From the NCBI GenBank assembly GCA_020091685.1, contig CM034608.1:455967-519966 (forward strand): a stretch of 64,000 bases of DNA, in the 5' to 3' direction. Below the pieces are notes generated by a model, which was given only the letters and a program-made list of their open reading frames with translations, was not told where the DNA came from and did no database searches. This stretch comes from Lutjanus erythropterus. Its lineage: Eukaryota > Chordata > Actinopteri > Lutjaniformes > Lutjanidae. A program made the translations under genes and the position numbers. Shown piece after piece: positions 36,206-61,622 of this stretch. Position 1 is the stretch's first letter. Each line of letters starts with the position of its first letter.

Positions 36206-38160
36206 TTTATTTATTTAGTTTGTGCTATTAATCTTTCACTTCATTGTCTTCGGTTAAATGTGTATCTTATTACTGAGTTTTTAAGTAGGAATAAGTTGTA
36301 CTGTTCTTGTATAATCGAAAACTTGATAACAAAATATTCCAAAAGCAGTCACAAAAAAGAAGAAAACTTCAAGACACAAATATGAAAAGTCAAAGGTGCA
36401 TCATCAAACTGAAAGCATATAAAACCTGTAAGTCTAAATTCATATAAAGTGAGCAAGAGAAAAAAGATTTTTGAAAAAAATACCATCTTAATTGCTGCTA
36501 AAACAGATGTGAGGTGTAAGAGCCAAAGTCATCATGACATATTTTACTATTATATTGTTTTACTATCATTATTGTTGTATTGTACTATTGATGTTTATTG
36601 TTCACAAATTGTACATTTTTTGCTGATATTCCCCTGTATCTGGTTAATTGTGAGTATATGAGCAGGCTTGTATTGGGAAAGTGCGCCTCCTACTGTCACA
36701 ATTGAGAAGTCAGATAGAAGGGAGGAGGAGGGAGGCTGCCTACAGTCAGTTTGGATCAATATAGCTCTTTTGACCATTAGCTTGGATTTTATTTTTGGAC
36801 AAACTTCTTCGTGGAATATAATTTTTGGACACTTCTGTGTATCCTTATTTTGTTCTGCAAAAGGATTTCCTTCATGAAGGAATTTGTTTAGCTCTGTAAA
36901 TGGAGGATTATTTGTCTGCTTGGAGAGAAAAGTAAAAAAGTCAACTATTCTTCTGACTCTGTGTGGATAACCCTTCAGTGTGAGATGGATTCACAGTGAA
37001 ACAAAAACAGAATGCGTCAAAGCAAAAAAACAAGTGTCTCAAGTTGAAAGTTGAAAGAATTTGCCATCACATGAGGTTTGGTGACTTTATATTTGTGTTG
37101 ACTGAGATGTGTCTGAGTGCTGGTACACATGTCATTAGTGCCTACATTTGGTTTGCAAAACAAGATTATACTGATGGCTTTTTCTGTATGTAGGAAACAT
37201 TCGAGACAGAAAAAAGCATCATCAGCAGGATATGCATTTAAAGGCCTTCAGTACTATTTATGGACAGCACCCAAACCGACCACAAAGATCATTCTATGCC
37301 AGTGAATATCACAGGAGCATGGCCGTAACACAGGTTTTACACATGCTTTGAAATGATAACATTTTTACATACATTATTGTTTCCAGGAACAGCTTTACCC
37401 TTAGTTAGGGGGCTTTTCAACAAATATATGGTAAAAGATACACACAGAGCACCCTGAGTCACACTTCTTTTCTCATATATACATTAAGGTGATTATCTGA
37501 ACTGTGGACTGTGTTCGTTTTGTGACAAAGGCACAAAATGTGGCAGATGTGTTGATCGATACAGTAAGAACAAATCTGGATATTGGGCCATCACGACTCT
37601 GCATCCTGGTGGGTGTGGCAGCCATTTTTCAAAATGACCGTGGTTGGTTAATCTTTGCTATTTCATTGGCCCCCATACTATAATGGACATAATCTAGATC
37701 CTACTATCCCTGAGAATTAAATTCTCACTACAATTCTATGAACTTTAACAAAATAATTGGACATGTCATTATGATTTTATTCATCTTGTGCTCATAGTAT
37801 TATTATGGCAGATGGTGGATACTGGATAACTGTTTTACTCATTTATTTATTTTCATCTAAAAAAGCACAGATGCACCTATAACTTTTTTTTTAGATTTCA
37901 TTGCTTTTTTTTCAACTTAAAGATGTAATAGCAGTGTAGAGGTCTAACAACACAGGTGCAAGTCACATATGCATTGTTCTATATCTACTGCATTTAGCGA
38001 TTGCAGCTGAGTTATGTTAGTCTAAGAGTGATTCAGAAGTGCAGGACTGGCTGTATAAGTGTGGTCCACAGATAGTAGCCATAGGGAGGTTGCAACACAG
38101 GGCGAGGGGCCTTCGGATGCTGTCCTGGGGTACGACGATGCCCCAACTTTTTAGGTTTAT
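36206..38160. other. Intergenic, nothing recognised
   Basis: AT-rich. Short open frames only, without conserved motifs. No promoter, RNA gene or clear repeat boundary seen. Confidence 0.45.
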
Positions 38161-41100
38161 TTATGTTGAGGGATGGGCGAGTTTTAAGATGTTTTACTTG
38201 TTTGTGTTTCTCTGTGAAAAACTCCCAAACGGTCTCAGTAGTTATGTCTCAAAAAGTGGAAATTAAATTTACAACATGGAACTGTCATGGCCTCCATAAA
38301 ATTACAAAATTAAAGCAGGTGTTAAATAGATTAAAGCAGATGTGCTCAAAAATAATTTTCCCTCAGGAAAGTCACCTTATGCCTGAAGACATGATTAAGG
38401 TTAGGAAAAGGTGGCTATGTCAGGTCATGTCAGCCTCCTTCTCATCCTATGCTAGAGGAGTTATTCTTCTAATTCATAAATCAATCCAATTTCAAACATA
38501 TAACATAACTGAAGATAAAGGTGGAAGATATGTTATTGCACAGGGCAATAACAGGGCATTAAACAGGACAATAATATCCTTTTTTTGGGCATTTTTGAGG
38601 ATTATTTAACATATGTAAAGACCAAGAAAGATAAGGTAACATAACAGCTATCAGTCTCATTACTTCAGCTGTCATCTAATCAAAGATCATTAGGAACATC
38701 ATCTGTTATATATCTCAACCATTTTTACCATCTTTCTTTAAAAATATGCACTTGATTTCTAACTCCTGTAGTAATTTTTTCCATTTCGTATATCTCCTTC
38801 ACAAGATCCTTCCATTTATCATTAGTTGAGTTATCTTTTAACCAGTTCCTTGTAATTTGTTGAATCATTGCTACCCTAATTGTTAAACACAAGTTGGAAT
38901 CTTTCTTATCGATCACTTCTGGTATTTTCCCAAGTAACAGAACTAGTGGGTTTTTACTTAAAGAAATGCCAAAGATATTGGACAATTCTCCAGTAGATTT
39001 TTCCCAGAAGCCATTTATAACTTTTCAAGACCAAAATATGTGACTCTCTCCAACATCTCCAGGTTGTGTTTTCTTTATTCTTACTTTGAATTTGTGGTGT
39101 CTTAGGGGCTCACTCCTCACTGAAAAACGTAACCTAATTAATATTTATGCTCCCAATATTGATGACCCCAAATTTTATGGAAATCTTTTTCTAATTATTC
39201 AAAACCTTCCAGATCAATTCATAATAGCAGGTGATTTTACTTGTACTTTGGATCCATCTAAGGATAGAACATCAGGGACTGACCCCTCTCATTCAAGGAG
39301 TAGAAAAACTTAACAACACTTTATGAGAGAACTGAATTTTAGGGATATATGGAGGGACTCTAAAGAATACTCATGCTATTCTAGTACTCACCAGACCTAT
39401 TCTCAGGTTGATTACTTTCTTGTTTCTGCAACTTTGTTGTCTAAAGTTACTGATTGTTATGATAGCATATTAATATCTCGCACCATGCTCAATTCTATAT
39501 TCAGATGTCAGTTTGATGAGTGCTCCACCAAGATGGCGGTTTCAACAACCCTAGTTTTATCTCATTTCTTGGTGAACAAATTGATTTATTTTTTGCAGTT
39601 AATACATACAAAATATCAGCATATTTTAGATGGGAAGCCTTTAAGGCCTACATTAGAGCCCAAATCATAAACTAAGCTAGCTCCAAAACCAAGAGAGGAA
39701 AACAAAAAATAAAATGTTCACAATCTAAACTAAAACTCTTGGAAACTGACATTTTCCAGAATGGTACTATAAGTGCACAGCAGAAGCTGCTTTTGTATGA
39801 ATTATCTGCCTCTGTGGTGGCCACAAACTAACTGAGACTCAAACAGTACCAGTATGACCAGAGTGAAAAGCCTGGAAAACTGTTGGCCACGCAAATAAAA
39901 AAGCTGCAATCTGAGAGAGCAATTACCACAATAGAGGATGACACTGGGAACACCATAGTGGACCCTTTAGAGATAAACAAAACTTTTAAACATTACTGTG
40001 AGTCATTGTATTGTTCAATTCTGAAGCTCAGGCAATTTTTTTAAATGCCAAAGACATTCCTTGTATTTCTGAAACCTTAACAGACCAATTAGAATCTGAT
40101 TTGACACTGGAAGAGGTTTTAGGTGCAACTGAAAATATGAAATCAGGGAAAGCAGCAGGTCCTGATGAAATCTCCGCTGAGATATGTAAGATGTTTAAAG
40201 AAAAACTGTGCAAACCGCTTTTTGAAATAGAATAGAAATCACTCGAAAATGAGATTCTTCTGACCTCTTTAAGAGGAGCTTTGATTATCTTATTCCCAAA
40301 GCCTGGGAAACCTAATAATAACTGTGGAAATCTGTGTCCAATTAGTCTCCTAAACTCAGACACCAAGAAACTTAGGAGGCTAGGAGACATAATCCCCAGC
40401 ATAGTTGAATGAGATCAAAATGGATTTATTAAGGGTCGACAAGGCTTCCATAATGTTAGGAAGGTACTAAATATTATATACCATCAGAAGGGGCCACCAG
40501 ATACAGCACTTCTTGCCCTTGAAGCAAAAAAGGCCTTTGATAGGGTTGATTGGCCTTATCTGTTTGACGTTATTAACTGATTTTGGAAATGGTAAGACTG
40601 CAAGTGGGTAAGACTACTTTATAGTAGCCCTACTGCTGAGATTCTTACCAACACCAACACTATTTCAGATCCCATAACAATAACCAAAGGCTACTGCTAA
40701 GGCTGCCCTCTATCTCTGCTTTTATTTATTTTAGTTATTGAGCCCTTTGCAATAGTTGTACGTTCACATAATGATATATCTGGGGTTATAGTTGAGCACC
40801 CGGAGCACAAAATTGCGATGTTTGCAGATGATGTTACTTTATTTTTGAGCCACCTGCAAAAATCTATTCCTGCTCTGTTAAACCTAATTGAAACCTATGG
40901 TAAATTTCAGGTTATAAAATTAATAAATCTAAATCATCAATTATGCTGTTAAATGAAGAGGAGAAAAGTAACCCAGACCAAGAGGCCACACACTTCGATG
41001 TCACAGACTGCTTTACATACTTAGATATAAAATTAGTACCTGGTATAGATGATATAGTTAAATCAAACTATATTTCTACTATAGAACTGATTACTAAGTC

Positions 41101-42600
41101 GCTGGACCGTTGGAGTTCTCTATCAGTCTCACTTATTGGCAGGATTAATATTCTGAAAATTAATATTCTTCCAAAATTTCTATATTTATTTCAGAATATT
41201 CCTCTACCTCCACCATCAAACCTAATTTCTAATTCTAATTCTCAGTTGAGCACAGGAGAGTAGGGCAACCTAGCCTCCCTCTATCATATGGTAGATATAA
41301 CAGAAATAAGTGAAGTCTGGGGTGTCTATTAGAATGAGAACTATTATGTTTTATTTTTCATGTGAAACTCCTTCATCTTGGGTGGAGATCAAGGCAGAGC
41401 ACCTACCCCTTCACTTATATATGTATTCTGGAGATGCTCAGACACTCAGAAAACAAACCGCTAATCTTATTGTTTTAAATATGATTAATGTCTGGAATGA
41501 TGTGCAAAAATATTTGGGTGAAGGTCAGGTTCTTTCTTGCTTTAGCCCAGTTTGGGGAAATGTTCATTTTGAGCCTGGTAGGTCTGATGGAGGTTTTCAA
41601 CTATGGGCTGAAAAGGGAGTAGCAAAACTTCATGTCTTCTAGTGATGGAGTCCTCATGTCATTTAAAGAACTCAGAGGGAAATACAAAATTCCAAAAAAA
41701 TCACTTTTTTAAATACCTGCAGATCAGAAGTTTTATTTTAACTAATCAGAACAATTCACTAACAATGCCACCCCTTTCTGCTTTAGAGAAAACTATAACA
41801 CACAACTGCTATGGCAAGCTTTTAATTTTTCTCACATATGACCTACTGGTATCTGGATGTACAGAATCCTCCAAATCAAAGTTAAATTCCTGGAGGGAGG
41901 ATTTATGTGTAGAAATGACATCAGATGAGTGGCAGGATGCTTGTACAAAGGCCCAAACCCAATCTATTAATACTAGACATAAAATGATACAATATAATGG
42001 GTTAATGCGCACATATGTTACTCCAGTTCAGCTACATAAATTTGACAGCAACAATTCAAATATAGGTATCAAGCGCAATCAAGTAAGAGGTACACTGATC
42101 CATTGTCTTTGGGAATGTGGGGAAATTAAATCGGTTGTTGCAGAGATTTTATCTCTAAAATTACCTCTTGACCCAAAGGTCTTTATTTTGAGAACGCACC
42201 CGGGTACTTAAGTAAACAATCCCTCTTTGACATGTGCCTATAACAGACAAGACATCTGATTGTCCTCACACTACCAGACCTTGAATAGGTCAATGGCTGA
42301 GAGAAATTCCTGCTGTCTTTCAATGGAAAAGATAACTTACATTATTAAGGGGGAAAATGATCTTTTTAAAGAAATCTGGGGACCATTTATGAATTTTATT
42401 GAAAATAGTGATTTAAAAGATGCACTTGTTCCAATAATAGAGAGAAGAACTGTAAGAAAAGAGAACTAGAAAAACACGCTGTATATGACCTTTGTTTTGC
42501 TTATGTTTTTGTTTGTTTGTTTGTTTGTTTTTTGTTCTGTTTTGAGGCATTCTATGTATTTAGTTGCTTTTGTTTTTTGTTTGTTTGCTTGTTTTTTCTT
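38160..42600 (+). mobile_element. Decayed L1-clade (Tx1-like) LINE
   Basis: ORF2 begins near ATG 38247 with an APE-type endonuclease: FTTWNCHGL, PQESHL, later INIYAPN and AGDFTCTLDPS. The reverse transcriptase follows, with GKAAGPDEI (about 40147), the FIKGRQ and AFDRVDW stretches, and FADDVTLF near 40818. The YINKSKS/GRINILKINILPKFLYLF segment comes after, then a C-terminal region and a T/G-rich tail (about 42500-42600). Many stops and frame changes, so long dead. An antisense LINE piece is nested at about 38550-39108. Intergenic between syk and chd1. Confidence 0.85.
38550..39108 (-). mobile_element. Antisense LINE 3' segment nested in the endonuclease region
   Basis: The minus strand 38985-38725 encodes the distal ORF2 region of the same LINE clade (LVLLLGKIPEVIDKKDSNLC, LTIRVAMIQQITRNWL). 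It separates two parts of the host element's endonuclease that belong together (GGRYVIAQG before, LTEKRNLINIYAPN after). A later insertion in reverse orientation, or an inversion during insertion, would both give this. Confidence 0.75.
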
Positions 42601-43439
42601 CTCTTTTTTTTAAATTATTATAATTATTATTGCAGTGTCTGTACTAACTGATTTCACTCTTTCTTTACTACTTTTACATATTTCCTTGGTTATAAACTAC
42701 CAGTGTATCCTACTAATCCTAGCCACTATTGGATGGATGAAGGTGGGAAAGGGGTGCTGGGGAGGGTGGGAAGATATAGATATAGACCTATAACTATGTT
42801 AGTGGGGTAGCATAGCTAACCAACTGGACATTGAGCTAAAGCACCAAATTTGGCACATATATAGACAAATCCGGTGACTACTTTGTGTGTTCTGCCATCT
42901 ACTGGTGCTGCTGTCTGCTGGTCGTATGGGAACCCAAGTTTACGACATTTTCCTAAATCTTGATCCTAATCTGTGCATAACTTAACCGACCATTTTTACT
43001 GCCATTTCTACATTACCTTATATCATCTTGACGCACGCATAAACATGTTAAATACTTTATAAATGAAAACTTAATGCATTTAGGTTGAATTAACAGACTT
43101 ATTGTTTGTATTTCCTCTCATCAAGACAGCAAACCTTTAAGAAGTTGAGATAACTCAAAATTTCAATGTAACTTACTATAACAGACTTTTTAGTTTTGAA
43201 TCAAACTCTTAAGTTCTAAAGTAAATTATAAAACGTTTTGCTGAACTAGTTGAGATAATTTGCTTTTCTTACTGATAGAGTAATTCTTAAACAAAAAGAC
43301 AGGAACAGTCAGATTCAAAATGAGTAGGATCATTTAATGAAAATCTTGCATGCAAGGGAACAGGTTACATACAGGAGTCTGCAGTGTAAGTGTTCAAAGA
43401 AAAGAGTGTTCACAAAGGCCTTTTATACTAACAATCTCA

Positions 43440-43570
43440 TGACAAAAATCATTCTACGGTGTCCCTGAAAACAAAACAAATCATTCTACGGTATTGTATC
43501 CTCAAAACAAACCATTCTACGGTATCCTCAAAACAGTGTCCTTGAAAACAAAACAAATCGTTCTACTACT
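43440..43570. repeat. Short imperfect tandem array, CATTCTACGGT units
   Basis: Four to five units of 25-32 bases built on ATCATTCTACGGTGTCC and GAAAACAAAACAA, with deletions between units. Confidence 0.7.
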
Positions 43571-44099
43571 CTGTGGAATGTCAGTTCCTTCTTTCAAGGG
43601 TGCAGCTTCTTCTTCACACACTCACACAATCATGTCTATATACAACAAAGTTATTTCAGTACATACAGTTCAAACAGTATATAAAGTATAAAATCACCAT
43701 ATTTTTCTGACACTTATTTTGATAAACTTTAATCTATGAAGTTTAGACACTCAAAACAAATTGTAACGCAAAAATTAGATGAGAACCTGATTCCTCATTA
43801 TTTGGGTGCTTGAAAATTATTATTATTATTATTATTTTTGAAAATGTTCAAATATTAACCGTTATTCACTTTCACTCCAACGGATTTACTGAATAGTTTT
43901 GCAGGGTTTAAAACTCAAAGATTTAAGGTTGCTAAACATTTGTAGTTGATCAAACTTTTTTGGTCAAAACTGAAATATCGCCTCTATTAAAGTTGCCTGA
44001 AATGTTTTACAGTGTAGAAGATTTTAACTACTTCATAAATGAGATATAAGTGCATTTAGATGGATTTAGAAAGGCTCTTGTTTTTTTCCTCTCGTCAGT

Positions 44100-44270
44100 A
44101 AAATAATATACACATTTTAAGAGTTTTATAAAAGGTTTACTGCAGATATAAATCTTGCATTTTGCAGAATTTCTTCCTTAGTCTTCTATTTATTTGCTGA
44201 CCCAAACAAAATCTCCTGTGACCTACCTGTGGGCCACAACCCAGTGTTTGAGAATGACTGTTCTAGCAGA
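44100..44270 (-). mobile_element. hAT-like MITE fragment
   Basis: Inverted relative of 5465-5645; ends GGGCCACAACCCAGTGTTTG, the usual form of this family's terminus. Confidence 0.5.
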
Positions 44271-44739
44271 ACCATATTATTCATACCAAACTTAACTCCA
44301 ACTGGATAATGATCACTGCCAGTGATGCTACCACTTAGGCCTTCCGATTACCAGCACCATCTAATTCACTGGAAACCACTGATGATTCTACTCAGTTGCT
44401 GAAATTAAGATGACCTTTCCCATTATTTAAGCAAATATAATGATGTCAGTGGTTAAAATTATCTATAGAGCATTTAGTAAATGAACTGCAGAGGGAATTA
44501 ATAATTTGGAATAATGGTTAGTTTTACAGGCAGGTAACACAGAATGATGCCCTCTTGGCAACAGAAAAAAATCATTTGCAAGGACAAGTCCAGAGGAAGC
44601 CAAGATGCTGGCTGCTTTTTGGAGAATTTGCTGGATCTTAGAACAGGTTTTAACAAAACTGTTCAGACTGTTTCTGACTTCTGCTGTGAAATTGTTAAAC
44701 CACTTAATAATCAAGTAATCATTAATAATTCATAAGATA

Positions 44740-45344
44740 CTAAGCACATTTTTAAGTCTATGCCTAAGTTTGATTTTCCTTATTTAACAAATAGCTCTGC
44801 CAGACAAAGCAATGTTGAATGTAGTGCAGTTACTCCTATGATTTATTGATTAAACATCCATTTCAATTGGTTAAATTCTTAGCAGCAATTAATCGATTAA
44901 TTAAAGATTAATCATTGACATTCTTACTCCATATATGTGCTGCTGCAGCACTTTGTTTAGTTTTTTATTTGTGTGTTTTTCATTGGAGCCCTGCGATTAA
45001 CTGGCGACTTGTCCAGGGTGAACCCCACCTCTCGCCCAATGTCAGGTGGGATAGACTCCAGCCCCCTGCGACCCTTCGGGAATAAGCGGTTACAGAAAAT
45101 GGATGGACGGATGTTTTTCATTGGCCCATCTGTGATCAGATCACCTGATTGGCTACTAAAATGCAGATGAAAGGTTTGGACATTAATTCAAATTGTACTC
45201 AGTAGTCAACTATGATTTTAAAAGTAACTAAGAAGATTACATCTTGTAATGCATACTTAAGTACAAATAAAAGTACAGACTTGAAAATTCACTAATAAAT
45301 GTACAACTACCCTAAAAAATTGTACTTAGTTAGTGCCACCTCTG
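44740..45344 (-). mobile_element. Tol2-like element A of an inverted pair
   Basis: Read on the minus strand it starts CAGAGGTGGCACTAACTAAG and matches 45696-46100 along its length (GCCAATCAGGTGATCTGAT; CTGCAGCAGCACA; TTTGTCTGGCAGAGC). Carries a LINE-tail insertion at 44985-45113. Confidence 0.6.
44985..45113 (+). mobile_element. L2-like LINE 3' tail
   Basis: CCCTGCGATTAACTGGCGAC, TAGACTCCAGCCCCC and AATAAGCGGTTACAGAAAAT followed by GGATGGACGGATG: the 3' end of a very common fish LINE, with its short ATGG-type tail, inserted in element A. Confidence 0.7.
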
Positions 45345-45695
45345 CTTTTCTATTAAATGATGCAGCTGCATCTTATGAAATGCTGATGATAATTACTTTC
45401 TGTAGCCTGGTTTCATCAAATTGAAGGAGAACAAACTATTAACTTTTTTAACTGCACGGGAAAACACACTACTTTTCATATGGATGTCCATTAAGTGTTC
45501 AATGTAGATTTAGTCAACAGAAGCAATAAATTCCTCAGTGCTGCTATACTGACCGAGTAAGTTGAGTTCCCCTGCTAGTGGAGCCATGTTGACTGCTAGT
45601 GGAGCCACATGAAGCAGGATGCAATGTATCCAAGCTTCTGATGCCCATGTTGCCGTACATCACAAGCCATAACTATTAGTTTTTTGGCCCAAGCA

Positions 45696-46461
45696 CAGGG
45701 GTGGAAGTAACTAACTGTACTTTTATTTGTACTGAAGTATGCATTACATGATGTAATCTACTTAGTTACTTTTAAAATTATGATTGAGTAATATCCAAAC
45801 CTTTCATCTGCATTTTTGTAGCCAATCAGGTGATCTGATTGCAAACAGGCCAATAAAAACTATGACAGATGGACAAGAAACAAAATACTGCAGCAGCACA
45901 GGTCTGGAGTATGGATTTTAATGATAAATCATTTATCAATTAATCGCTGTTAAGAATTTGACCAACAATGCATCTATTAATCAATATTTAATGAATAGTC
46001 TAAAAATAACAGTAATTGTACCTCATTTTACATTGTTTTGTCTGGTGGAGCCATTTGTTCAATAAGGAATCTTAAACTTAAGACGCCCCCCCCCCCCCCC
46101 CCCTTAAAAAAATGAAAAAATTAATACAAGAAAAAAATTTATAAAAAACCTATGTGTTTTCTATTAATGATAAATTAATTGTTAGCTTTTTCATTGGTTA
46201 AGGAAAATACACAACATGAGTTTGGAATAATTTAGCCAGAAAATGTGGACAAACAGAAACACCATTTGACTGAATGCTGCTATTGACAATGCATTAAAAA
46301 ACAAAGTAACTTAAACTCTGAGTAGGTTTTTAGAAGAATACTTTGTACTGTTACTTAAGTATTTTGTAGCACCAGTACTTTTACTTGTAACTGAGTAATA
46401 TTTTAATAATGTAACAGCACTTGTACTTGAGTACAGATTTTCAGTACTCTTTCCACCACTA
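45696..46461 (+). mobile_element. Tol2-like element B of an inverted pair
   Basis: Ends CAGGGGTGGAAGTAACTAAC and, inverted, AGTGGTGGAAAGAGTACTGA; AGTACTT-rich subterminal regions. Contains a C18 run. Confidence 0.65.
46086..46103 (+). repeat. C18 homopolymer
   Basis: Eighteen consecutive C bases inside Tol2-like element B. Confidence 0.95.
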
Positions 46462-47099
46462 CCAAAACACAGCATTGGGTGAGAAAAACACTCATTAAAC
46501 ATGACCCTTCGGCTACCAAGAGGAGGAGACTAGAAATCCAAGCCCAAAGTTATTCCTTTACGCCAACTACATCACTGTGACATCACTGGATGCAGGAAGA
46601 ACAACCTATTATACACACTTTGAACTCAGCTTTCTCTGTCACTACAGCAAAAACTGAGGAATTTATTACTTCAATTGACAACATTTACCAGCAACACTGA
46701 CTGGAGAAAAGTACCAAATTTTCTCTTTAAAATTTATCCTTATGGCACTTCACTGTGGTCACTTCCCCCTTGGTTTCTTTCCTGGGGTTTTCCACATCGA
46801 GGGTCTTCATCTCCTTCGGTATCTTGCCTTACTGAGCGACATTAACTGCATTTAACAATAATCTTCTTTTGCTCAAAAACCTTGCTTGTTTAATAGGCCC
46901 AGTCTCTTGATGTGTTGCTTTCACGGGGCTGGATGTAACTTGATTTCCACTCCTTGCTCTCATTTACATGTTTTGCCTTTTCGTTTATTCTGTATTTCCG
47001 ACTCCCTGTGACTAGATTCAGAATTATTCTTACTTGCATTCTCGTTCATGTTCTTCCGATTTGCTCGTCATAGATTCAGCATGATCTGAATCCATTCTC

Positions 47100-47345
47100 C
47101 GAGACTGAAAGACGCCGTTCTCCCTCTCCTTCCTCCTGCAGTAGCCCGGGTCCACCCGCAGCCCTCACTTGTCACAGCCCTGCTGCTGGGAAACTGACAT
47201 ATCAATATATGACGTTAATTCTACCTGTTCTAAAGAAGTGTTTCTTGCTGCCAGATGTGTGCTGCTGTTGCGGTGTATAGAGGAGCACGGTCGTGACGTC
47301 ACTGTCCGGGGTTTCCTAGAGAAGTGAACCCTACGGCGTCATGGC
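47100..47345 (+). promoter_or_regulatory. chd1: chd1 promoter
   Basis: CpG-rich, TATA-less. A complete CRE (TGACGTCA, 47294-47301) and a half CRE (TGACGTTA near 47211) precede an ATGGCGG element at 47341, the core of YY1 sites that often sit just downstream of transcription starts. GGAAGAGC follows. The start of transcription is probably near 47300-47340. No TSS data were available. Confidence 0.6.
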
Positions 47346-47668
47346 GGAGGCCGGTTGTCGGAAGAGCCTGGATTGAAATGCCAGCTTTCTATAATCGCAA
47401 CTGACCGACGAGCACTAGACTTTGCTTACATCAAAAACGGGAAAGGGGACTAACTTGTTTTTTCGGAGGGAGAGGAAGACCAACATTACGCCGGTTCCAC
47501 CGAACTGAGTGGTTCGGGGCTGCTCTCCCAGACTGGGAGATAGCTGGCTGGCTAGCTATCGTAAGGTAGCGTTAGCTATCAGCGGTTGCTAGCTCACTAG
47601 TTCAAAGAAGAAAGGAGCTCTGAAGTGGAAAGGCGGATTTAGCCTGCTGATTTATTGGAGTTTCCCAG
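47320..47668 (+). other. chd1: chd1 exon 1, untranslated
   Basis: Ends CCCAG before a GTAACA donor (47669). It contains an upstream reading frame at 47341-47376. The 5' edge is approximate. Confidence 0.6.
47341..47376 (+). promoter_or_regulatory. Upstream ORF in the chd1 leader
   Basis: ATG GCG GAG ... TGA, eleven codons (MAEAGCRKSLD), lies in exon 1 if transcription starts upstream of 47341. A G at +4 gives a fair initiation context. Overlaps the YY1-like ATGGCGG, so it may simply be that site. Confidence 0.4.
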
Positions 47669-49152
47669 GTAACATCAAATTACAGCAAGTAACACACAGC
47701 GTAGAGTTACTTGTCCTCTAGTTCAGTGAGAAAGGAAGCTAACTTGCATGTTGATGTACTAAAAGCCGCGAGAAGTGAGCGGCGAATGAAAACAAGATGG
47801 AAGAGGGTGAAGTTAGGTTAGCTCATTTGGGTTTGTGGCTGTAATAATGAATAGTAAATAAGTTTAGCCCTCTATTGTGGCCCACTACTAACACGGACAT
47901 TTGCATAGTTAAATATAGTTGAGTGTAGAACGCCGAGTATCGGCTCTAGTTGGACAGTGAACATTCCAGCGGTCCCAGTTCAGATGAACTAGCTGTTAGC
48001 GCAAAGTTTAGTCATTTTTGTTAGCTCCCCTGCTAGCCTCGTGCTTTAGAGCGTTAGCTAACGCTACTTTCCTTGACAACCTCAGTAAACGCTGGGGTAT
48101 CATCCATCTCACTTCATGTTTATTGAAGCCATGTTGACGTTAAAAAGTGGCACGGTATTTAACGTTTGGCCAGTAAAGTTGCAGCACATTTTGTAGAATT
48201 AAAACTCTTGATTTTGTTGCTTTACACATTTTATGATTTCCCAAAGCCAGAGCATCATAATACTAGCATAACACACACGAGCTAGTAAACAGTAACGAGT
48301 TGTACGTAGGAGACAGCCATTAAACTGTAGTAATTAGGTGGCTAGAGTTAACCAAGATGCTCGTGGTTCTACAATGATGTTATAATGTTCTCTGCTTGAA
48401 TTTCGAGATAAAATACTGTCTGGCGCGTTGGCTGTGTCTGCATACATTACTGCTAACATACCCCGCCAATAGCTAATGTTGGCGTTATTAGCCGGTATTA
48501 GCTAGTTAGCTACAAGCTACACTATAGCCGCATTGGCTCTAAGTGGCATGCTGAATTGATGACACCAGGGCTGACAACCTTTACTATAATACATGTTTGG
48601 CTTTGGATGAGGTTAATGTGGTTATTTAGTGTTTGGAGTGATCGAGGAGCTTTGTGTGGATGTGAAAACACGCTGCTGCTGCGCAGGCCGGAGAGGCCTC
48701 TGTGCTGCTGTGCTGAGGGGACAAACAGCGTTACGTGTAATGTGAGCTACAGCCATCCGCACATCTCCGTCTCTTCTGGTCTTTACCTGACATAGTCAAA
48801 CAAATAAATGTTGTGGTATGCAACAAGGACAATAAACCAACAGAGTTTAAATGATTTATTTTTTTTCGTTTGGACAAGTCTCGTGTCAAGCTATATTGAC
48901 AGCTCCGCAGGGACAGTTCATTGGCTAAACTTTGATGCAGACTAGAGTTGGTCAGGGATGGTGTCTTGAGCTGCAGATGCGTTTTACTTTGTAAACATGA
49001 GGGTTTGTACGTGTAGTGTAGTAATTTACCCACAGCTTTATCAGATCCTTTTCATACATACTGATGGTAAAACATAATGTTGATGAAGGCACGGAGCTGG
49101 CATTTCCCAGACAGTACTTCTGATGTTGTTAATTATGTATCTTCTCTTACAG
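47669..49152 (+). other. chd1: chd1 intron 1
   Basis: CpG-island shore. Many GCTAGC/GTTAGC motifs, no exon, no clear transposon. Confidence 0.6.
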
Positions 49153-49216
49153 GTAAACCACGTGGGACATATTACCACAGGTTGTCAGGGGGAAGTCTAT
49201 ATTTTTGGACTTCAAT

Positions 49217-61587
<12,371 letters not shown>

Positions 61588-61590
61588 GTG

Positions 61591-61622
61591 ATTTTATATA
61601 TATATATATACATATATATATA
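61591..61622. repeat. (TA)n microsatellite
   Basis: Immediately follows the exon 23 donor. Confidence 0.95.

Larger units (their letters stand above)
42601..47090. other. Intergenic region upstream of chd1
   Basis: No gene seen. Contains a short tandem array (43440-43570), hAT-like remnants including 44100-44270, an L2-like tail, an inverted pair of Tol2-like elements and a C18 run. Confidence 0.5.

Noticed and set aside
39011-42469. Several open frames of 60-190 codons as host genes
   Set aside because: They carry LINE endonuclease and reverse-transcriptase motifs in broken frames.
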